DNA of 64,000 bases, from NCBI RefSeq assembly GCF_023343835.1, contig NC_064437.1, forward strand, positions 27,503,001-27,567,000. The letters run 5' to 3'. The notes beneath the pieces are model-generated. The model searched no databases, had not been told where the DNA came from, and was given only the letters and a program-made list of their open reading frames with translations. Shown here one piece after another: positions 13,363 through 27,466 of this stretch; the stretch's first letter is position 1; each line of letters begins with the position of its first letter. This DNA comes from Lagopus muta. Taxonomy: Eukaryota; Chordata; Aves; Galliformes; Phasianidae. Made by a program: the position numbers and the translations under genes.

Positions 13363-14680
13363 AAGCTTTGTGAATACACTCAAAAGCAAGATACAGTGTT
13401 CAAAAAGTTCTCCTAACTTTTCTGACCATCACAACATCACTAACAGAGCTACTATAAATATGATTAGCCCTTTACCTCTTTAGTTATTTGTGCCTTAGTC
13501 AGATGACAATCATGCATATTCAAAATAGAGTTTGTTTTTGCACACCTCCTGATTGCTGTCTCTCAGTAAACATCGTAATGTTTCTATTATTGGATCACAA
13601 TATGTTTGCTAGATGGTAAAGTCTTCTATTTTCTTAAATGAAAGTAAGAATGCAATTATGTATACTTGTAACTGTACATAACACATATTTTAATAGGTAA
13701 CTGTGGATATATAGGGATTTTTCTGGTGCTCCATATTCATGGCTTGTTAAAATTGTCACTAGTGTGCTAAAGTACATTCTTAGAGTTAATATGCTAATTC
13801 AGTCATTGGACGTTTTAAGAAACAACTGCTGCTATTATCAGATGGCAAGTAATTAACACAGTAGACTTGAATACTGATTGAATAGTATTAATCTGATAAA
13901 ATATTTTAAATTATTTATGACTTCTCTGTGATTTTACTTACCTATTATAAAGAGAGCATTGGGAAGCTACTTTCTCTAGCTTGTATTTGATTAAATGAAT
14001 AATTCCAATTTTTTACATGGTAAATGTGAATGAAATTTTCTGTTCTCTATTTAGTTGCTTGAAACTTTCTATAAAGCAAACCCAAAAGCCCAGAAACCAA
14101 ATGCACGCAGTGGAAACAGAAAAATTGTATGCATGCAGAAAACTGGAAAATTAATTTCACTATTATTATTTAAAAAACCCTTGTGAACAAATGATAAATG
14201 ACAGGGTATAATGTCAAATAATGTGCATCTTAGTTTGCATTTCTGATATACTTAAGAAAACAAAAGTTTTCACAGTGATACCCTTTGAGGATCAAGAAAT
14301 TTTTGGAAGACATTTGACTTAACAGACAAAAAAAATCATCTTTGTCAGCAGTCTGGACAAAATTTTAAGTAGAATTTTAAACTAGAAATTATATAGGAAG
14401 GAGAGAATGAATTACTACCAAGGGAGGAGGTGCTGGACTGCATAGGGAAGCTAAGAGTATCAGTGATTTGAGCATGAAGGACATAGTAATCAACATTACA
14501 AATTGGGAATGCTGCTGATATAGGTGTATGCAAATAAATAAGGAAATACCTATCGGACAGTATTAAGGCATCCTTGGCTTATACACTAATGCATGCATCA
14601 TGGAGCACACACAGAATGAATTTGGAGTCTGTATGTGGTTACAGAATGTGATCTCTTTGAGCTCTATTTTGGCACTTCTT
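13363..14680. other. AT-rich intergenic DNA
   Basis: Nothing recognised; no open frame of note. Confidence 0.5.
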
Positions 14681-15635
14681 AATCATAGAATCATAGAATG
14701 GCCTGGATTGAAAGGGACCATAATGCTCATCTAGTTTCAACCTCTCTGCTATATGCAGGGTTGCCAACCAGCAGACCAGGCTGCCCAGAGCCACATGCAG
14801 CCTGGCCTTGAATGCCTGCAGGGATGGGGCATCCACATCATCTTAGGGCAATTTGTTCCACTGTGTTACTACCCTCTGCATGAATATCTCTCCTAATATC
14901 CAACCTAAACCTCCCCTGTCTCAGTTTAAAACCATTCCCCTTGTCCTATCACCATCCACCCTCATAAACAGCTGTTCCCCCTCCTTTTCATATGCTCCCT
15001 TCAACTACTGGAAGGCCACAGTGAGTTCTCCCCGGAGCCTTCTCTTCTCCAAGCTATACCAGCCCACTTCCCTCAACCTTTCTTCATGGGAGAGGTGCTG
15101 CAGCGCTCTGATCATCTTGGTAGCCATCCTATGGACTTGTTCCAGAAGTTCCACAACTTTCCTCTGCTGGGGACCTTAGGCCTGGACTCCATATGGAGCC
15201 TCACAAGAGCTGAGTAGAGGGGGACAATCACCTCCCTCTCCCTGCTGGCCACCCCTTTTTTAACGCAGTCCAGATCATAGTTAACCTTCCGGGCTGCAAG
15301 CGCACACTGCTGGCTCATGTCCAGCTTCTCGTCCACCAGGACCCCCAGGTCCTTCTCCACAGGGCTGCTCTCAAAGAGATCTTCCCCCAGTTTGTATAAA
15401 TACCTTGTACTTGGCCTAGTTGAGCCTCATTAGGTTTTCATGTGCCCACTTCTCCAGCCTGTCCAGATCCCTCTGGATGGCTTCCCTTCCTTCCAATGTA
15501 CTGACCGCACCGCTCAGCTTGGTGTCATCCGCAAACTTGCTGAGGGTGTACTCGGTCCCAAAACCTACCCCTGAGGGCCATCCTGTGACCAGCCTCCTGA
15601 CATAGAACCATTAACCACAACCCTTTGACAACCCT
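14681..15635 (-). mobile_element. CR1 LINE, about 0.95 kb, inverted, relatively well preserved
   Basis: Read on the - strand it starts upstream of the CR1 ORF2 block encoding the leading edge of [11 protein letters not shown]-type sequence and ends with the octamer tail, seen on the + strand as AATCATAGAATCATAGAATG at the left edge. On the - strand 15112-15360 reads [20 protein letters not shown], the standard CR1 C-terminal RT segment. Internal similarity to CR1 is high, so it is younger than the CR1 immediately to its right, which lies in the opposite orientation. Confidence 0.93.
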
Positions 15636-15659
15636 TCCGTCCTTAACGTCCTCATTGTT

Positions 15660-16495
15660 GGAAGTCAGTAACTTGTAATACCCTAAGGGTCAGTCCTCAG
15701 GCTAGCATCTTTCAACATCTTCACTCATGACCTACATGATAGAAAAAGTTCCCATCAGTTTCAGAGATGATACTGAAATTAATACAAGTGCCTAATAAAA
15801 CAGAGGGGTGTGCTGCCAATTTGAGGGCTGTCATCAGTTTAGAGAAATGGGCCAATAACAATCTTATATAGCTTAAAAGGAATAACCCCAGGCACCACTA
15901 ATGGCTGGAAGATAGATAGACAAAAAGCCCTGATTTCACATCAGAAATGCATCCAAAGAGCAAAGAACAGCTAACAGCCTCAGGGGTTGCATAAGACAGT
16001 AGAATTTTCCAGCTGATCAAGAGAGGTGATGATTCCACTCTGCCTAGCACTAGTGAAGCTACATCTGGAGTGCTGTATCCAAATCTGGGCTCCCCAGTAT
16101 GGGAGAGACGTGGAGCGACTATGAGAGAGTCCAGCAAAGGACCATAAACATTACTAAGAATTTGGAGCATCTGTCATACAACAAAAGATTAGGAGATCTG
16201 AGACTATTGAGACTGGAGAAGAGAAAGCCTGGGAGATGGTGTACAAGTACTTGATTATGGAGGTGGCAGTAAAGCTTTAACCAGTGATTCCTAGTAATAG
16301 AATAAAACAATACACAGAAAATTCCATTTAAACATAAAAAAGGTTCGTTTTTTAACTGTGAGGATGGGTGAATATGAGAACAAGTTGCCTAGGAAGACTG
16401 TGGAGTTTCCATTCAGCAGTGATTTGATTAGGTGATAGGAAGATTAGGAAGACAGATGTGTCTTCCAACTTAAGCTCCAGTACTCTGTGATATGC
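15660..16495 (+). mobile_element. Old CR1 LINE fragment, ORF2 3' half
   Basis: Diverged CR1 landmarks run in order: CCTAAGGGTCAGTCCTCAGG, CAACATCTTCACTCATGACC, GAGGTGATGATTCCACTCTG, GAAGCTACATCTGGAGTGCT and GAGACTATTGAGACTGGAGA. The tail is eroded (GTCTTCCAACTTAAGCTCCA). The inverted younger CR1 adjoins its left end and may have landed in it. Confidence 0.88.
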
Positions 16496-19400
16496 GTGAT
16501 GCTTTCATTATTAACTAAACCAACCATTCTGAAAAATTCATTTGTCCATGAAATTAAAGACCACATGAAAAGTATGTTAAAATACTCAAAAATAAATACT
16601 TGCTGAGATTCTTCTAACTTTTGACTGGGTTAGCAGGTATTTTGTTAACTCCTTTATGCTGTTCTTTTCAAATATAAGGCCCATTTACTTACTGCAATCT
16701 GCCACTAGGCCATATACTCCTAAAAATTACTTTTATAGATAGTATTCCAATTTAGCAGTTATCAAATGTCATACATTTCATTTATACAAGGGGAATCATA
16801 AAGGTTCTGCACCGATCTGTAAGTGAGTGCAATTTTCCATTGCTACACAGTCCCTCTTAAAGTAAGGCTGATCAATACTTGTTCAGAGTCTTTTTTTCCT
16901 TTTTCAGAATCAGCGTATTTGTTACTGCATTGTCATTCAGGTTCAATCTTTTAATATAACCTAACCTTTCAAAGGTCTCTGAATCAACCCATTCAGTTGA
17001 AGTTCAAAGTATCTTATTGTCATGTATTGTTGAGTTGAATTGATTTTCGCTGTGTAATGTTTGCAAGCATCAGAACAGCACCTGAACTTTCTGTAATAAA
17101 AGAGGGTTGTTAAATGAAGGGTTATTCCATGGCACACAAGGAACTTCAAGTTCTAAAACATATATGTTACTGTTATTTATCCAAAATGGATAAATAGCAC
17201 TTATTCAGTCTGTTAGCTTAAGCCTTTAATTTCAGTTTCACACAGATTATGGCAGGACACAAAAGTTGTTTGAATTCAATGGGAAGATGTATATTGATTA
17301 AGATAGATTATGATTTAAAATGCAAAAGATCCATTCTGAATAGTAAGGAATACCCCAAGTCCTTAATAATATAAGGAATTTTAACATTTCTAAGTCCTTA
17401 CTTGTTTTGCTTGTTTGTTCATGTAGGATTTGTATGGGGTTTTTTTAGTTTGTTTATTTGTCCTCCAGATTGCAAGAGCGACTGTATCAAACAAATAATT
17501 TAAAATAAATAATAATGCATATCCAAAAATGGATAAATATGAATTGTTTAAAAGGTTTAACCATCACTAGAAGCAGAACCAGGTTATTTTTCTGTAATGC
17601 TGGCTTGTAAATTAAAATAAATTCCAACGCACTAGGTAAGAGTCTTTCAAAACCACAGTCACATGCAGAGCAGTTCCTCTAATGATAACTGCAACATAAA
17701 AAGGTGTGTGAAATATTTATTTGTGATAGTTTCAAGCTTTGAAATATAGAAGTTAGATGAGGCTTGACTTTTTCTTTTGTCTTCTTTAAACTGATTTTTT
17801 TCCTCTTTCCACCTTTTTTCCTTGTATGTTGTGGTTCACAATGTGGATAGTCCAAGAATGTTCACTGTATATCTCTGAAAGGCACAGGGTTGACTTTTCT
17901 ATACATTTCCTTTTGCAGACGAGACCTTATCGGAATGTGCTCAGCCCTTAAACCATCTGTTCAATTACAGAAAAACAGGGCATAAGGACAGGTGAAGGTG
18001 AGACTTGGATGGAGACCTGGACACAATTTCTCTTGCAATCAGTGGAATGAAAATTGGTTTAGTGATATCACCAGAGGAAGGCTGCTTACCTCTCAAATTG
18101 TTACACCATAATTGTCTAAATGGATGCAGACATGGACAAAATAAACTGAAATTAAATGGGAATATAAGTGGGAGCTTTTTTAAACTTTTTTAAAAGCTTT
18201 TTTAAAAAGCTTTTTTGTTGTTGCTGTTTGTTTTGTTTTTTGGTGTTGTTGTTGCTTGATGGTGTATTCTTTGTTTTGATTTTTGTTTGTTTTGTTCAGC
18301 AGATGTAGCCCAGCATTCTGTCTGTTACCACTGTAGACTGCCTTGCAGAAAGCTGATAGCAGTTTAGATCTAAAGATTTTACTGAAATCTGTTCATACAA
18401 ATGTATAATAAAAAAGCTGGAAAAAGTAATATTTTGCCATTGTAAATGTCAAGTTCTTGCTTCTCCTTTTTTGTTTTTGGTTGTTTTTTAGCTTTTTTAG
18501 CCACTTTTGCTATAACCAACATAGATGCCATATGACTAAACATTCAAGCTTCAAGCTTATCAATTACTTTCAACAAAATGTTCATTTTGTTACAGTATTT
18601 TTTTGCCAAATGCATTAGCTTAGCTCTTAAAGGCTACAGAAAACAAGTCTTAGATTTGTTTAAGTAAGTGCAATACAGTTTTTTTGGCATATTATGTACA
18701 TATCAACTGGGGATCACATCTTATTTCTTAATTGCTAACTGAAAGGAAAACCAAGTACAAGCCTTACAAAAGCACACAAAACTTTCTGTAATAACACATA
18801 TTTAAAATTAGCAAATTAACCAGATTTTCTGTTGAACAATACAAGGATCAGTCAGAATTTGGTGTCTTGAACAAAGCTTGTCATTCTCCTTCTGAAATGG
18901 CTTCCAAAACAATTTCCCTGTTTACAGCTATGTTATGTTATCAAGACCATCTAAGTATTAATTATGTAGCCATTAAATAGGATGGAATTCATTATATCAA
19001 TTTCTATATCACAATGATTATTCAAAAAAGCTATCAAAGTGGCAATTTCAAACTTGGAGGCTAATGCACAGAATTAAGGGGATAAGAAACACACATTACC
19101 TAGTTTTCATATAAAAAATCACTGCATCTGTACTCAGTGTCACACTTTAAAAGTAAACTGCCTGTATTTATTCTGTTTTTAAATCTTTGACGGATGGAAT
19201 TCTTCTCAGGAAAAATAAATAAGCAAATAAAGCAAATGCTGAGGAAGGGAGAGCTTTTCATTAAACAGACTGTTTCATTTTGAATCAGTGTCAGTGGTAT
19301 TTTCAGAGTGTTATTTCTCTTCTGTTACGACCTACAAGCATTGAAAATATTTTCAGATAACATACATATTAAAAGGGCACCCAGTATCTCTTAAAAAACG

Positions 19401-20139
19401 TATTTCAGCCAAAATATTTTCATTACTCTCTTTCAAAACCTGCATACGCTAATGTGGTGACAATTGCAGTTTCTCTATCAACGCTAACTTTTATCATGAG
19501 AATAGTATTATTCAAATAATAATTATATACTACAAACATTACTAAACTGTAATACCATCATCAGAGAGATGTGATGCTAGTCTACAAGATTTTTTAAATA
19601 ACTATTCACAATTTCAGAGATTTAAAATTAATTATTATCAGAATTATTGTCAAAGATTTTGAAAGATTTGGTTCAGTGCATACAACAGCTCTGTTTTGAA
19701 TTACGTCTGAATTGAGCTACCAAATGTGAAGTGTCAAGTGGGGTATGGTGAGGCTTAAAGAAATGATAGTCATAACTTCTGAGAAGGAAGAAAAACAGTT
19801 TAGCTTTGAAACTACAACATCAGTTTGAAGTAAACACATACATATACATATATTTAAATTAGCTATTTTCCATATTACGTCACAGTAAAGAAAACAAAAA
19901 TAGAACAACAGAACTCTGTAAGACTGTCTTTCAATTCAGCCTTTAGTCTAAAAGTGTGTTAAAAAGCATACTGAATTTCAGTGATTTGTGGATTATCAAA
20001 CACTCTCTGGCAGGTTCTACCAGCCCCTCAGACAGATTGTATATTACGTAACTTGTGGTCAACTGTTCAATAAAAAAGAGAGGGCACACTGAAAAAAGGA
20101 ACAAAGAAAGTCAAAGGATTTTTAAAAGGACAAGGCCAA

Positions 20140-20143
<4 letters not shown>
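16496..20143. other. AT-rich intergenic DNA
   Basis: No gene, RNA or mobile element is recognised over about 3.6 kb. The only oddities are a palindromic CTTTTTTAAAAGCTTTTTTA stretch around 18185-18215 and T/G-rich tracts (TTGTTTTGTTTT) at 18220-18300. Confidence 0.5.

Positions 20144-20209
<66 letters not shown>
20144..20209. repeat. (TAA)n trinucleotide microsatellite, about 22 units
   Basis: This is an uninterrupted run of AAT/TAA/ATA triplets of about 66 bp. In one + frame it encodes a run of Asn, an artefact. Confidence 0.97.
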
Positions 20210-20211
<2 letters not shown>

Positions 20212-22129
20212 GGTTGACACTAGACATGGGAAGAAAAGCAAAAGGTTTGCCTACCCAGCACGTCTATACGTGCAAAGACGACTTTCAATCTTCACAGTCA
20301 GATACGTTTAATTCATTTTACATTTGTTATGCTATTGGCAACCAAGCTCCTACACCATGAGTTTGTCAGTATTGAATTGCATTGGCTTCATGTCAGAAAA
20401 ATATATATAAAAGCTTTCCACTATTTTTTTGTTGTCATTGTTTGACACAGTTCTGACCCTTGGAGTCTTGAGTGTGCATGGAATACGGGAACAAGTCTGT
20501 GTATTTTAAAACTTTGTCAAAGTGAGGAATGTTGCCTTTGAACTTATTAAGGAGTGATTTATTCAGGGAATTGAAGGGAAGTAGGTTTGTTGGATTATTT
20601 TTTTTCTTTTTTTCTTTCTACTTTCCTGTACAACTTCATCATTTCCAGACTTTCTGCAACAAATAATGCACTGCCTATAAAGTGGATATCCTAACTTTCT
20701 AAAAGGATCTTTTTTCTCAGAAAATTTTATCTACACAGAGTGTCACTTTTTAACATTACCATGTTATTGAGATTTGATGGAAAATGCTTTTTTCCTGGAT
20801 TTGAAAAAAAAACAGCACATATATATAGATTTCCAAAGACTTCAAGGTCAGCAGCCATCACCTTCTATGAACACATTTGATAACACGTCTAATAATAACC
20901 TTACCCATTATTAAGAACTAAAAGAAAATGAGTAAAATCCTTCCCTCACTGTTGTCAAGATTAATGTGATTAATGACATTTGCAGGCTTTTCATGACATT
21001 TTTTTCACTTTTGACACTGACTTTGACACTGTTTTGTTTTGGTTTGGTTTTTTTTTTTGTTTTGTTTTCTTTTTCTTGTTTTGCTTATGTGCAGAGCAAG
21101 GATTGTGTTTCAGATTAAGTTTATGAATTATGTAAGTATATAGAATATAACAAAAAGAAAATAATAAGAGAATGGGCTATAATATAACCTCAGTCAAATC
21201 TATCCAACACTCAGGAACCAAAGTAAATTATCTTACATTAAGTTACTCTAATTATCCTGTATTGGAGCTAAATCAAGTATCTCCCTGGGTCACCACAGAA
21301 AAAATGTCAAAGAGCTCCAGACAGCATTTGATACCAAGTAGCATGATCCCAGATATGTTGCAGTAACCTTCATATAAAAACCTGATGATGTGCAAAAGCT
21401 GCAGAGAGTTGAGAAAACAGGATGGCAACCACTAATAATTCCAGCATCATGATTAGCAAGTTTATAGGGACTAGCACAGAAGTTGGTTCTTTCTGTGCAA
21501 ATCAATCCTGCAATTGGGAACTTTGAGTTGATGCACCATCAAAAAGAAATACCACACTCCTCAAAGAATTGCATTACAGCAGAGGAAAAAAATGGTCTTA
21601 AAAGAGATTCCTCTAACCTTCACTAAACAGCCCAGGTATTGTGGGTGCTCTGACACTATAAGCAGGCCATTCAATAAATAAGAGCACAACAATTCTTTTC
21701 ATGAAGAGTTGGATCCTTTCCATCAGAATATTTCCAGACAGATCTTTTTCTGTATGTTTCCTGAACGTGGACTTCTTTTATTTAACAATGATGATATTTT
21801 CCTACCTGAATGCATGAAGAATAGAAATATTGATTTTTTCAGCTATAAGTTTTCATAACATGCCCACATTCAATATGCTCGACCCAGATTTCCTCACAAC
21901 TCTGATGCAAACATTAAAAATGTTTCACTGTTTTTAAGAGAAATGCAAATAATTGATGGTGCTTGTATTTGGCTGTTCACTGAATGTATTGTAATGATGT
22001 ACAGTAATTATTTAGCAATGAGCTCAGTAGATATATTTATGTAAGTAATAATTAGAATGAGCACATGCACAATATACAAATATAAATGAAAACAAAACAA
22101 AACAAAACAAAACAACAAAAAAAGAAGTA
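20210..22129. other. AT-rich intergenic DNA
   Basis: Nothing recognised apart from T-rich tracts at 21030-21075 and an (AAAAC)n run at 22088-22115 that abuts the CR1 to its right. Confidence 0.5.
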
Positions 22130-22363
22130 AAGGAAGTTCTTTACAGAGAGAGTGGTGAGGTGCTGGAACAGCTGCCCAGAGAGGCTGTGGATGCCCCATC
22201 CATCCCTGGAGGTGTTCAAGGCCAGGTTGGATGGGGCCCTGGGCAGCCTGGGCTGGAATTAAACGTGGAGGTTGGTGGCCCCGCATGTGGCAGGGGGTTG
22301 GAGATTCTTGATCTTTGAGGTTCTTTTCAACCCTGGCCATTCTGTGATTCTGTGATTCTGTGA
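22130..22363 (+). mobile_element. CR1 LINE 3' end
   Basis: The landmarks are GAGTGGTGAGGTGCTGGAAC, GTGTTCAAGGCCAGGTTGGA, GGCAGGGGGTTGGAGATTCT and a terminal triple GATTCTGTG octamer run. It is severely 5'-truncated and moderately young, with few mismatches to the CR1 pattern. Confidence 0.93.
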
Positions 22364-24951
22364 ATTATTTGCATTGGTAAATATACTTCTTTTGCATGGG
22401 AGACTTCAAGACCACGCCTTCAAAAGCAGTTATGCATTTATCTCTGAAAAAATTCCACTCTGATTTCAGATTGGACTTTCACAGTGGAGACTGGAAATGT
22501 AGAAAATTTCTTTGCACCATATGGATGGGGCTATAAAGATGCAAGGGAATATTTACTTCTCTCGTAAATAAATTGCTTTTTTAGATTAAAACTCCTATAT
22601 GAAACACAGGATTTCTTTATTTTCCCGTGAGAAAATTGATATAGTTGATATACATGTAACAAGTTTATGATTCATGCTACAAGTGACATTTTCTAGAAAA
22701 TCCTGTCATAAGTACTAAAAATACTTTGCCATCTATCTCTTTACTCATTGGTTTTTCTATCTGGATTCATGCTATTTATTTGCTGAAGAAAGAGAAAATA
22801 AGCATGAAAAATGCAGATATCCTCATTCTAGCAAGCACTTTCCACCTGCTGTCTCCTGTCCTCTGAGTAAGCTTCTCTTGAGTGAAATCACATGATTTGA
22901 TTCTGAGTATTATCACTAATGACACTGACTAAATATAGCTCAAGCACCAGATTGCTTCTCATTGTCATTTTCATTTTCTTTTTGTCCACTCTGAGCTTAC
23001 ATTAAAACGAACAAACAAAAACTACTTCTAGTACTAAAAAATCCTGTTTTTTTTCCCCTTTTTTTAATTTATCCTTCTCACATAGACATAAAACAGTCAA
23101 CTTACTTGGCCTTCTTTCTTCATAGATTCCTTAATATTATCCACATTTAGATCACTGCAAGTTCTTACCGTAAAAACAGATAAAACAGATACTAAGTTGA
23201 CCAAGCAACTAATTATTTGAAGAATGTAGAAGATATGATGTATTTGTACAAGTAGCTTAAGAAAATACAGGAATCCAACAATAAATTGATAGACTTTTAG
23301 GTGAAAAAATAAAGGTAACATTCCACTTCTGGCAAGAACATTCGTATTATATAAATGTTAAAATTGAATGCAGTGTACTCCACACCAGAAAGCCTGTATT
23401 GTCTGACTAAATTAGAACTGTTATTTTTAGAAAGTCATATTAATTTAAGCATTTAAAATGACTAAAACTAAACCTTGCATCTTTGTTAGGATTAATCACA
23501 TTGTTAAAAAGGAAAAGAAAAATAAATAAATAAATAAATAAATAAAAGTACAAACAACCTGCTCAGGAATAGTTCAACTGAAAATCATGGATTTGTTGAG
23601 CTTTTTGTTATACTTGGTTAGATTATCTGTACATTCTTTTTGTTAATAGTGAAGGCATGATAAAAATCACTGAGAGTACTTCCTTCAGCTTCATTACGGT
23701 TTTTAAGCTCACCTATGCACAACCACAAAAGCAACAGTAGTTCAAGACCTGAAACTATTCTTTAATTATTACATTCTTTGGCAGTGCAAAAGAGACATTA
23801 TAGATAGTGAGATACATAAAAATACATATAAAAATAATAAAAATCAGCATAATAAATTAAAAATAATAAAAATACAAATACAAATGTATGAATGTGTATT
23901 CACACACATGTATGCATATATATATACGAGTTGTGAGGAAATTAGGTCATTTTTGCATCAGAACAGAGATTATTTTTGAGGTAGATACAGAGAGTTTGAC
24001 AATTCTTAACTACAACATTCACAAATATCTTTAATTGCCTGCTTAAATTAAACTTGATAGAAACCCATTTCAGACATCACTTCAGCATTCCTGACTTATC
24101 TGTCAGCAGCATAACAAAGTTAGTTTTCCTGTTGACTAACATATGCCTTCCTTGAATCCTTTAGTCTTTTTATCAGTCTGCACCGAGTCAACAAATCACT
24201 CAATATTTAAATATATCCTCCATATGAGGGTACAGTTCAACAGCTATTTGGGTAATGAAATCATGGAAGTAGGCAGATGCAGCCAGTACAGAAATAAAGA
24301 GAAGAAAAAAGAAAAAAGAAAAAAGAAAAAAGAAAAAGAAAAAGAAAAAAAGCGAAAAAAGAAAGAAGAAAGAAGAAAAAAAAAAAGGAAAAAAAAAAAG
24401 GTTCTTTAAAACATATGATTTCTATTTAAGAAAGTTTGAATAGAATGCTTATCCTTTACAACGAACTGTCCAAAACAAATCACAATTTATACTGTGCCCA
24501 AAAAACCTTAACAAGGTGTTGTCAGAATTTGATATAAATTTCAAGTCTGCAATTTGCCAGAATCACAAGTGAAACAAAACTCCAAAATCTTGGTCTGGCA
24601 GGAAACCGTCTGGTAAGCTTTGAAGCACAGGAGTACAAGCATGCCATAAATACGATGATTTGCTCTGATAAGCAATAGATTTGAGAATCAGCAGAGCACT
24701 TGCAAAAGTGATGAGCATGCAGTGATTGATGAGGATGTGTACTTAAAGTGTGCTAATGAACAATAATCCATCAGCGTAAACATATAATTTTGCAGTAATT
24801 ACTTGTACATTAACATTTGATTTCATATCTTGTCAACCTCAAGAGGAAACATATAGCTGAAGAGAATTTCATTAGGATGACTTCTCAGTGGAAAAAATAT
24901 CTTAAGTATTAAAAGAGCATAACAGGATGCATTATTTCCCCCTTTACACAC
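22364..24951. other. AT-rich intergenic DNA with simple repeats
   Basis: No gene is recognised. An (AAAT)n run lies at about 23520-23546 and a purine tract at 24296-24401. A short (TA)n stretch lies near 23918. Confidence 0.5.
24296..24401. repeat. Purine tract, (GAAAAAA)n-like
   Basis: About 100 bp contain only A and G on the + strand, arranged as GAAAAAA and GAAAAAG variants. In one frame this gives an artefactual Lys/Glu-rich ORF. Mirror-symmetric polypurine of this kind can form triplex DNA. Confidence 0.93.
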
Positions 24952-25165
24952 AGAATCACAAAATTGTAGGTGTTGACCATTGATCACCTAGACCAATCCC
25001 CTGCTAAGTCAGGTTCGCTACAGTGGGTTGCTCAGGAAAACACCCAGATGGGTCTTGAATAGATACAGAGAAGGGGATTCCGCAACATCTGTGGGCAACC
25101 TGTTCCTGTGCTCTGTCACTCACAGTAAAAAAGTTCTTCCGCATGAAAAACACACTCTCCAACTT
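24952..25165 (-). mobile_element. CR1 LINE 3' region, inverted
   Basis: The + strand order CACAGAATCACAAAATTGTA, GATCACCTAGACCAATCCCC, GGTTGCTCAGGAAAACACCC, GAGAAGGGGATTCCGCAACA and AAAAAGTTCTTCCGCATGAA is the inverse of a CR1 tail of the CTGGAGACATTCAAAACC type, the same subfamily style as the element at 7341-9045. Confidence 0.9.
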
Positions 25166-26116
25166 AGTAGGAGCTGTTCTGCTGAAGTCTGAGGTAGTAG
25201 ATTGGATTGTTGGTGGGAGAGCTTGAACTGTGTCTGACTTCTGCATAATTGCTGAACTTTTTTTCTCTTTTGCTAAGGAAAAAAGTTCAGCAATAGTGTT
25301 CAGTTTAACCTCTGAAAATGCTAAGTCCTTTATAGTATCTGCAAAGCAAAAGAGACAGAAGACGAAAAGGCCATCTAAAGCTTGTACATGCTGAAAATGT
25401 GAAGATGGATTTTTACTCTAAAACTCTTAATTCCTGAGAAATAATAATAGAAGTAACTAAATAGAAGGGATTACAGATGCTGATAATTGGCTTCTGTGAG
25501 AGCACATCACGAATACTGTAAAAAAGATATGAAAAACCAAATATGGGGCAAAATCCTCCTGTGCATTTCATGGAAAGAAAAAAAAAAAAGGCACAAAAAT
25601 AGAGCATATCTTCAGATACAGCACAACACCAATGAGAGGGGAAGAAACAATTCCCTTAACCTGAATGATTTGAATGGTATGAATTCAAGTTCAGTTACAG
25701 GCTGAATATTTAAACAATATAATTGACGATATTATTGCCAAATTCACCATCATTAATTACTGAGCATAAATTTTACAAATTGCATTACATGTACTTTTTA
25801 CTTGCCTATATTTGTTTAATGCCATGGAGAACATTTCTCAAGACTAATTTATTTAGAAGGCAGTTATTAAATACACTTCTGCAGTGCTATCAGATGAAGA
25901 ATCAGCAACTAAGGGTTATAATTAATGTTAATAAGGCTTTGTAAAAGTATTTTTCTAAGTATGAAATTACAGTGATACAATTTTTTTTTTCCTTTTTTTA
26001 AGCAAAAATCTTTAGAAAAAAAAAGTGGAAAAAAAGAAAAAGAAAAAAAGAAAAAGAAGAAAACCATGGATGTAACAATTGAATAGAGCATATACTGTAT
26101 ATAGTGTATACTGTTT
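25166..26116. other. AT-rich intergenic DNA
   Basis: Nothing recognised; A-rich and T-rich runs near 25575 and 25980-26060. Confidence 0.5.
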
Positions 26117-26414
26117 ACGAGGGTGGATAGAGATAGGATAAAGGGGAATGGTCTTAAACTGAGACAGGGGAGGTTTATGTAGATATTAGGAGGAAGTTTT
26201 TCACCCAGAGGGTGGTGGCACACTGGAACAAGTTGCCCAAGGAGATGGTGGATGCCCCATCCCTGCAGGCATTCAAGGAGAGGCTGGATGTGGCTCTGGG
26301 CAGCCTGGTCTGCTGGTTGGTGACCCTACACATAGCAGGGGGGTTGAAACTAGATGAGCATTGTGGTCCTTTTCAACCCAGGCCATTCTATGATTCTGTG
26401 ATTCTATGATTCTA
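26117..26414 (+). mobile_element. CR1 LINE 3' end, young-looking
   Basis: The order AAACTGAGACAGGGGAGGTT, TATTAGGAGGAAGTTTTTCA, GTGGATGCCCCATCCCTGCA, TCTGGGCAGCCTGGTCTGCT and a triple octamer tail is an almost clean CR1 3' end. It shares the subfamily motif (CTGCAGGCATTCAAG) with the inverted copy at 14681-15635. Confidence 0.95.
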
Positions 26415-27466
26415 CAGAATATTGTTTTTTCTGAATATTGGAATAGCTTTGCAAATATTACTGCATTTCATAGAATCCCAAATCTTAGAGCCAAATATTA
26501 ACTTGCATCATATATGGTTCCTTGAACAAGGAACATTAGCCACAATTTTACCGGTTGTGGATGATGTATATTCCTACAAACTTGTTATAAGCTATTTGGA
26601 TTAAATATTCCATATAGCCAGAAAATCATTTCCTGGAGTGGATTTCAAAGAAACATGGTTAAAAATGTGATACATGGTCTATCAGTTTGTTGAATTTGTC
26701 TTCCATGGTACATTTCCCAAGATCTATGAAACACCTTCTTTGCTAGCGCAAAACACAAGAAAAAAAAGTTTGACAGAAGAGGGAAAGACGACAAAGGAAA
26801 CAATAACTAGAAGTGATTTATTACTCTTCAATGTGCAGTACTCTAAAGAAGAGAAAATTATAAGGTTTCCTGGTTAGCTCCAGGAATATCTAGGAAAAAA
26901 GTTGTCCAATATTAATCTCTACTTAGCTGCTCTGTTTTTAATGTCTTTTTTAATGTGTTAAAGGATTTTTTTTAGTAATTCCAGAGAAATAAGATTATCA
27001 TTGAATGTAACGCATATCAAAAAGGTGATTATGTATTAAAATTAATTTGACATAATGATACTGTTAAGTAAACTGAAAAAGAGCTTCTAAACCCCAAGGA
27101 ATAATAACTGAACTGTACACCTGAGACTATTCTTAAGTAGGCAGCAGTTTCATTAGAAAAATTTATATTACTTAAAAACATTTTTAACATTTCCATTGGC
27201 ACTCTTAGGAGAAGAAAGAAAAATAATACTAATCAAGCTGACTGAGAACACTGCAAAAGAAAGAGTCCTGAACCCACAGATGAACCAAAGAAGTTACGGA
27301 AATGGTAACAAATAGTACCAAAGTAGCATATGGAACAAGGTTAAATGAACAGATAATAATTAATTGATGTCAAAGCTTAGAGAAGAAAGATCATGATGAG
27401 GAATGTATTGTAAGAGTAAATAATTGGTCTCTGGAGATGGTAGGTTCTTATATAATGGTGGAAGCA
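26415..27466. other. Intergenic DNA left of the array
   Basis: I recognise no gene. Open frames (for example 26674-26877) are short and featureless. Confidence 0.5.

Noticed and set aside
14853-15179. 108-codon ORF on the + strand
   Set aside because: It is antisense to an inverted CR1; the real coding remnant is on the - strand.
20055-20360. ORF with a run of about 20 Asn
   Set aside because: It is produced by the TAA microsatellite.
24143-24409. Lys/Glu-rich ORF
   Set aside because: It is produced by the polypurine tract.
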